DNA of 8,905 nucleotides from an uncultured Erythrobacteraceae bacterium (GTDB lineage: Bacteria; Pseudomonadota; Alphaproteobacteria; Sphingomonadales; Sphingomonadaceae): positions 1-8,905 of the forward strand of contig CATMNW010000078.1 in the NCBI GenBank assembly GCA_950071875.1, read 5' to 3'. Below the pieces are notes generated by a model. It ran no database searches, was not told the origin of the DNA, and worked only from the letters and a program-made list of their open reading frames with translations. Position numbers and translations under genes: made by a program. This document shows positions 6,003 through 8,905 of this stretch, in pieces. The stretch's first letter is position 1; each line of letters starts with the position of its first letter.

Positions 6003-6020
6003 CCGGGCACGCGCGCCCGG
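6003..6020 (+). other. Intercistronic GC hairpin
   Basis: CCGGGC (6003-6008) and GCCCGG (6015-6020) form a perfect 6-bp stem around the loop ACGCGC, between the SPOR remnant and dacA. There is no T-tract, so intrinsic termination is unlikely. It could slow 3' decay of the upstream message or modulate access to the dacA ribosome site just after it. Confidence 0.35.
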
Positions 6021-6033
6021 CTCGGGAGCGATA

Positions 6034-7197
6034 GTGCGTACGACGTCCAAATCACTGTTGTTACTGCCATGCTTGGCACTCGCGGCTCCACTTGGCGCTC
6101 AGCAGGCTTATCTGCCGCGCGTTCCCAGTGTCGAAGAAGCCCCGATTGCCTACCTTCTGGACGCGTCGAGCGGCCAGGTCCTTTTCGAACGAGAAGCCGA
6201 GCGCCGTTTCATGCCGGCCTCGATCACAAAGGTCATGACCACCTTTCTTGCCTTCGAATGGATGGAAGAAGGCCGTATCTTTCCGCAGCAGGTTTACGGC
6301 GTCCGTCCCGAAACATTTCGCCAATGGCACCGCAAGGGCTCAACGATGTTCTTGGCCGCAGACGCCAGGGTTACCGTCGATGAACTGGTGCACGGCGTGA
6401 CCACGGTATCTGCGAACGATGGCTCGGTCGTGCTGGCGGAAGGTGCAGCCGGATCCGTGGATGACTGGGTCGCGGCCATGAATGCCAAGGCATTGCAGAT
6501 CGGCATGACTGATAGTCACTTCGGCACGCCCAATGGCTGGATGGACGATGGCAGGACTTTCGTAACAGCAAGAGATCTCGGCTTACTGGGGCGGGCAATG
6601 GTTGCCCGGCATCCCAGCAAATACCGTCATTTCGTTGGGGCCAGGGAGCTCGAATACAATGGCATCCGGCAGGCAAACCACGATCCGATCTCGGGAGTGA
6701 TACCCGGGGCCGACGGTATCAAGACAGGTTTCACCAATCAGGCGGGCTATGGTTTCCTGGGCTCTGCCGAGCGGGATGGCAGGCGCCTCATAATGGTAGT
6801 GGCGGGCAGTCCCCGCGGCAGCGATCGAAACGCAGCGTCACGCGCTTTCATCGAATGGGGTTTCCAGAATTTTCGCGGCGAGATGCTGTTTGGCAAGTCG
6901 GAGCGTATCGGCTCCGCGCGCGTGCAGGGCGGAGGGGTGCCGGCTATCGGTCTGGTAGCAAGCGGTCCTGTCATGGTTGCCCTATCCAAGGGAACTCAGC
7001 GTCGGGATATTGCGCTTTCCATTCGTTATGAAGGTCCGTTGCAGGCCCCGATAGCCAAGGGAGAGGAAGTCGCCGAACTGATCGTAGAAATTGATGGCAT
7101 GCCCGACCATCGGGTGCCCCTGTTGGCAAAAGAAGATGTCCTGGAAGCCACCTATGTCCAACGCGTTTTCAACGCTTTCCGGGGCTGGGTAACATGA
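6034..7197 (+). CDS. dacA: Serine-type D-alanyl-D-alanine carboxypeptidase (PBP5/6 class)
   Basis: This periplasmic low-molecular-weight penicillin-binding protein removes the terminal D-Ala from peptidoglycan pentapeptides, limiting cross-linking. Its 387 residues are family length. All three active-site motifs are present: S63-ITK-66, S126-A-N128 and K230-T-G232. An N-terminal signal peptide (LLLLPCLALAAPLGA) is probably cleaved near residue 22. A C-terminal PBP5 beta domain (about 280-370) follows. The end (YVQRVFNAFRGW) looks amphipathic, which fits the PBP5-style membrane anchor. The GTG start at 6034 is supported by GGGAG at 6024-6028, five bases upstream. The stop overlaps the tmk start in an ATGA. 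The symbol is by class; dacA and dacC cannot be separated from sequence alone. Confidence 0.93.
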   Translation: MRTTSKSLLLLPCLALAAPLGAQQAYLPRVPSVEEAPIAYLLDASSGQVLFEREAERRFMPASITKVMTTFLAFEWMEEGRIFPQQVYGVRPETFRQWHRKGSTMFLAADARVTVDELVHGVTTVSANDGSVVLAEGAAGSVDDWVAAMNAKALQIGMTDSHFGTPNGWMDDGRTFVTARDLGLLGRAMVARHPSKYRHFVGARELEYNGIRQANHDPISGVIPGADGIKTGFTNQAGYGFLGSAERDGRRLIMVVAGSPRGSDRNAASRAFIEWGFQNFRGEMLFGKSERIGSARVQGGGVPAIGLVASGPVMVALSKGTQRRDIALSIRYEGPLQAPIAKGEEVAELIVEIDGMPDHRVPLLAKEDVLEATYVQRVFNAFRGWVT

Positions 7198-7832
7198 CAC
7201 GCGGCAAGTTCATCGCATTCGAAGGCGGGGAGGGGATGGGCAAATCCACACAGGCCCACCTGCTGGCGGAATACCTTCGCGAACACGGTCAAACCGTCGT
7301 TCTCACGCGCGAGCCAGGTGGAACGCCGGGTGCTGAAGCGATCCGCTCTCTCCTGCTGTCCCCGCCCGGCGAAGGCTGGACACGCGAAGCGGAAGCCTTG
7401 CTCTTTGCCGCTGCCCGCGCAGACCATGTCGCCAGAAAAATCCGCCCTGCGATAGATGACGGCCATTGGGTCATCTGCGATCGTTTCTTGGATTCGAGCC
7501 GCGCTTACCAAGGAGAAGGCGGGGATCTTGGCGATGGCACCATTCGGCAATTGCATGACATCGCCAGCGGCGGCTTGCTTCCCCACCTTACAATAGTGCT
7601 GAATGCAGGTGCCGACGATGTCGCACACAGGCTGACCGAGAGAGACGCAGGACAAACCGACGCCATAGGCGGCCGCGCGGAAGACTACCACAAGACAGTC
7701 AACGCGGCTTTCCTCGATTTTGCCGCAGCTGAGCCCGAACGGTTTGTCATTATCAATGGCGCAGGTTCTATCGAGGACGTTCATGAGCGCGTGCTGATTG
7801 CGACCGAGCCTTTGTTGAAAGCAAAAGCCTGA
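7194..7832 (+). CDS. tmk: Thymidylate kinase
   Basis: This cytoplasmic enzyme phosphorylates dTMP to dTDP with ATP, a required step of dTTP synthesis. The 212 residues match the family. The P-loop is GGEGMGKST (11-19), the dTMP-contacting REPGGTPG is at 39-46, and the DR motif is D96-R97-F98 followed by SSRAYQG. The LID region (about 146-165, RLTERDAGQTD) carries arginines and the P-loop variable positions carry no basic residue; that pattern fits the type II E. coli-like kinases. The start overlaps the dacA stop by four bases (ATGA), a typical sign of translational coupling. The stop shares one base with holB. Confidence 0.96.
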   Translation: MTRGKFIAFEGGEGMGKSTQAHLLAEYLREHGQTVVLTREPGGTPGAEAIRSLLLSPPGEGWTREAEALLFAAARADHVARKIRPAIDDGHWVICDRFLDSSRAYQGEGGDLGDGTIRQLHDIASGGLLPHLTIVLNAGADDVAHRLTERDAGQTDAIGGRAEDYHKTVNAAFLDFAAAEPERFVIINGAGSIEDVHERVLIATEPLLKAKA

Positions 7833-8779
7833 TGCTGCTTGGCCATAACCAAGCATGGCGTGCCTGGCGGACGGCGATGTCGGGTGAGCGAATGCATCAT
7901 GCGTGGCTGCTTACGGGTCGCAGGGGCGTAGGCAAGGGCACTTTCGCTCAGGCTGCGGCCAAGGAGCTGGTTGGCAGTTCCGGAAGCGATACAGGGCAAC
8001 ATCCAGACATCATAACGCTTACCTATGGCCCTAAAGACGACAAGGAGGAACGCAAACGGGCCGACGGCAAGCCCTTCGAGCTCGCTCGAAGCATCCGGAT
8101 TGCTCAGGTACGCGCCATGCAGGCAAGGCTGAATACGAGACCGACGCTGGGTGATCGACGTGCAATCATTATTGATCCCGCCGATGATATGGAGCGCAAC
8201 GCTGCTAACGCTCTCCTGAAAAGTCTTGAAGAGCCACCTGCTGGGACGTTCTTCCTGCTCGTCGCGCACAGTCCTGCGCGCCTCCTGCCGACGATACGTT
8301 CAAGGTGCAGGATCCTGCGTTTCCCTACGATTGACGATGCGGAGATGGATGAGCTGCTCCTAAGTCTGGCGCCTGAAGCGGATGATCCGACCCGAACTGC
8401 GGCAATTGCTGCAGCCTCGGGATCCCCGGGAGCGGCCTTGCAATTCGTCGAGATGGAACTCGGCAAGGTTGCGCAAGCCATGCAGAGCATCCTCGAAACT
8501 GGCGACGATACCTTTCAATTGCGCGGCGGCCTGGCCACCTTGATTGGCGCAAGGCCGGACAGGGACCGCATCAGAGCCGTACTGGAACTTGCTAGATCCA
8601 CTGTCGCGCAAGAACTGAAACCTGGCACTGATCCGCGACGAGTGATCGATGCTCACGGCGAACTTGTTCGTCTCGCGAGCGAACAGCCAACCTATAATTT
8701 CGATGCAGGATTGCTGGCCATGGAAATCGGGACCTTGCTCGCCAAGGCTGCCAAGGCTAGCGAGCGGGCCGATGGCTGA
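7832..8779 (+). CDS. holB: DNA polymerase III delta-prime subunit
   Basis: This is the delta-prime subunit of the clamp loader, which helps place the beta sliding clamp on primed DNA. It has 315 residues. The N-terminal AAA+ fold shows LLGH, HHAWLLTG and a P-loop-like GRRGVGKGT (29-37) in which the usual Ser/Thr after Lys is Gly. The conserved NALLKSLEEPP block is at 126-136 and the delta-prime SRC signature is at 157-159. The cysteine zinc module of the E. coli protein is missing: only HPD (57-59) remains, after a Gly/Ser-rich stretch. That loss seems common in alphaproteobacterial delta-prime, though this is from memory. The ATG overlaps the tmk stop by one base. Pairing of tmk with holB is a widespread bacterial gene order and strengthens both calls. 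Confidence 0.93.
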   Translation: MLLGHNQAWRAWRTAMSGERMHHAWLLTGRRGVGKGTFAQAAAKELVGSSGSDTGQHPDIITLTYGPKDDKEERKRADGKPFELARSIRIAQVRAMQARLNTRPTLGDRRAIIIDPADDMERNAANALLKSLEEPPAGTFFLLVAHSPARLLPTIRSRCRILRFPTIDDAEMDELLLSLAPEADDPTRTAAIAAASGSPGAALQFVEMELGKVAQAMQSILETGDDTFQLRGGLATLIGARPDRDRIRAVLELARSTVAQELKPGTDPRRVIDAHGELVRLASEQPTYNFDAGLLAMEIGTLLAKAAKASERADG

Positions 8780-8905
8780 TCCATATTACCTTACCACCGC
8801 GATCCATTATCCCAATGGCAAGCCGCATATCGGCCATGCCTATGAAACGATCGCGGCCGATGTCGTCGCCCGCTTCCAGCGCTTGCGCGGACGCGAAGTG
8901 CGGTT
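8772..8905 (+). CDS. metG: Methionyl-tRNA synthetase, N-terminal fragment (runs off the window)
   Basis: The ATG at 8772 overlaps the end of holB by eight bases. The visible 44 residues read MADPYYLTTAIHYPNGKPHI and continue GHAYETIAADVVARF. This is the start of a class I methionyl-tRNA synthetase, with the ATP-binding HIGH motif at residues 19-22. The enzyme charges initiator and elongator tRNA-Met in the cytoplasm. The KMSKS loop, anticodon-binding domain and any zinc insertion lie outside the window. Overlap with holB suggests the same transcript. Confidence 0.93.
   Translation, partial: MADPYYLTTAIHYPNGKPHIGHAYETIAADVVARFQRLRGREVR

Noticed and set aside
1..8905. CRISPR arrays, insertion sequences, att sites, phage or defence genes
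   Set aside because: I saw no spaced direct repeats, transposase-like ORFs or integration signatures; apart from the tRNA-Ser there is no typical insertion site, and no element sits beside it.

Overview
The window (about 60% G+C, no mobile elements) looks like chromosomal DNA of an alphaproteobacterium, most likely a sphingomonad such as an Erythrobacter relative. This rests on protein style and gene order (an mltB / DPBB-SPOR lipoprotein / dacA / tmk / holB / metG run) and not on any database search. All protein genes are on the + strand; a tRNA-Ser is on the - strand.

Positions 1-3474 carry lpdA (E3 of 2-oxoacid dehydrogenase complexes) behind a leader with two similar hairpins, then, 34 bases on, a KefB/KefC-type potassium/proton antiporter with a C-terminal RCK domain. 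Positions 3475-4005 hold a 59-residue acidic protein of unknown function whose Shine-Dalgarno is almost wholly enclosed in a predicted hairpin, a convergent tRNA-Ser(UGA), and a 129-bp divergent intergenic region. That region has a possible general-stress (EcfG-like) promoter, an overlapping perfect dyad and a second palindrome.

Positions 4006-8905 form a tightly packed run: lytic transglycosylase MltB, an RlpA-like DPBB-SPOR lipoprotein, a D-Ala-D-Ala carboxypeptidase, thymidylate kinase, DNA polymerase III delta-prime and the start of methionyl-tRNA synthetase. Most junctions overlap (17, 4, 1 and 8 bases), which suggests co-transcription and translational coupling. The first three products act on periplasmic peptidoglycan; the last three act in dTTP supply, clamp loading and translation.

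The main anomaly is in the RlpA-like gene. An in-frame TGA at 5906-5908 falls exactly on the conserved glycine of the SPOR 'GPF' motif, and the rest of the SPOR domain continues intact in the same frame to a second TGA at 5996-5998. One GGA to TGA change would explain it; stop-codon readthrough or a sequencing error are the alternatives. I see no clearly new multi-gene system here; most of the window is ordinary core genome.
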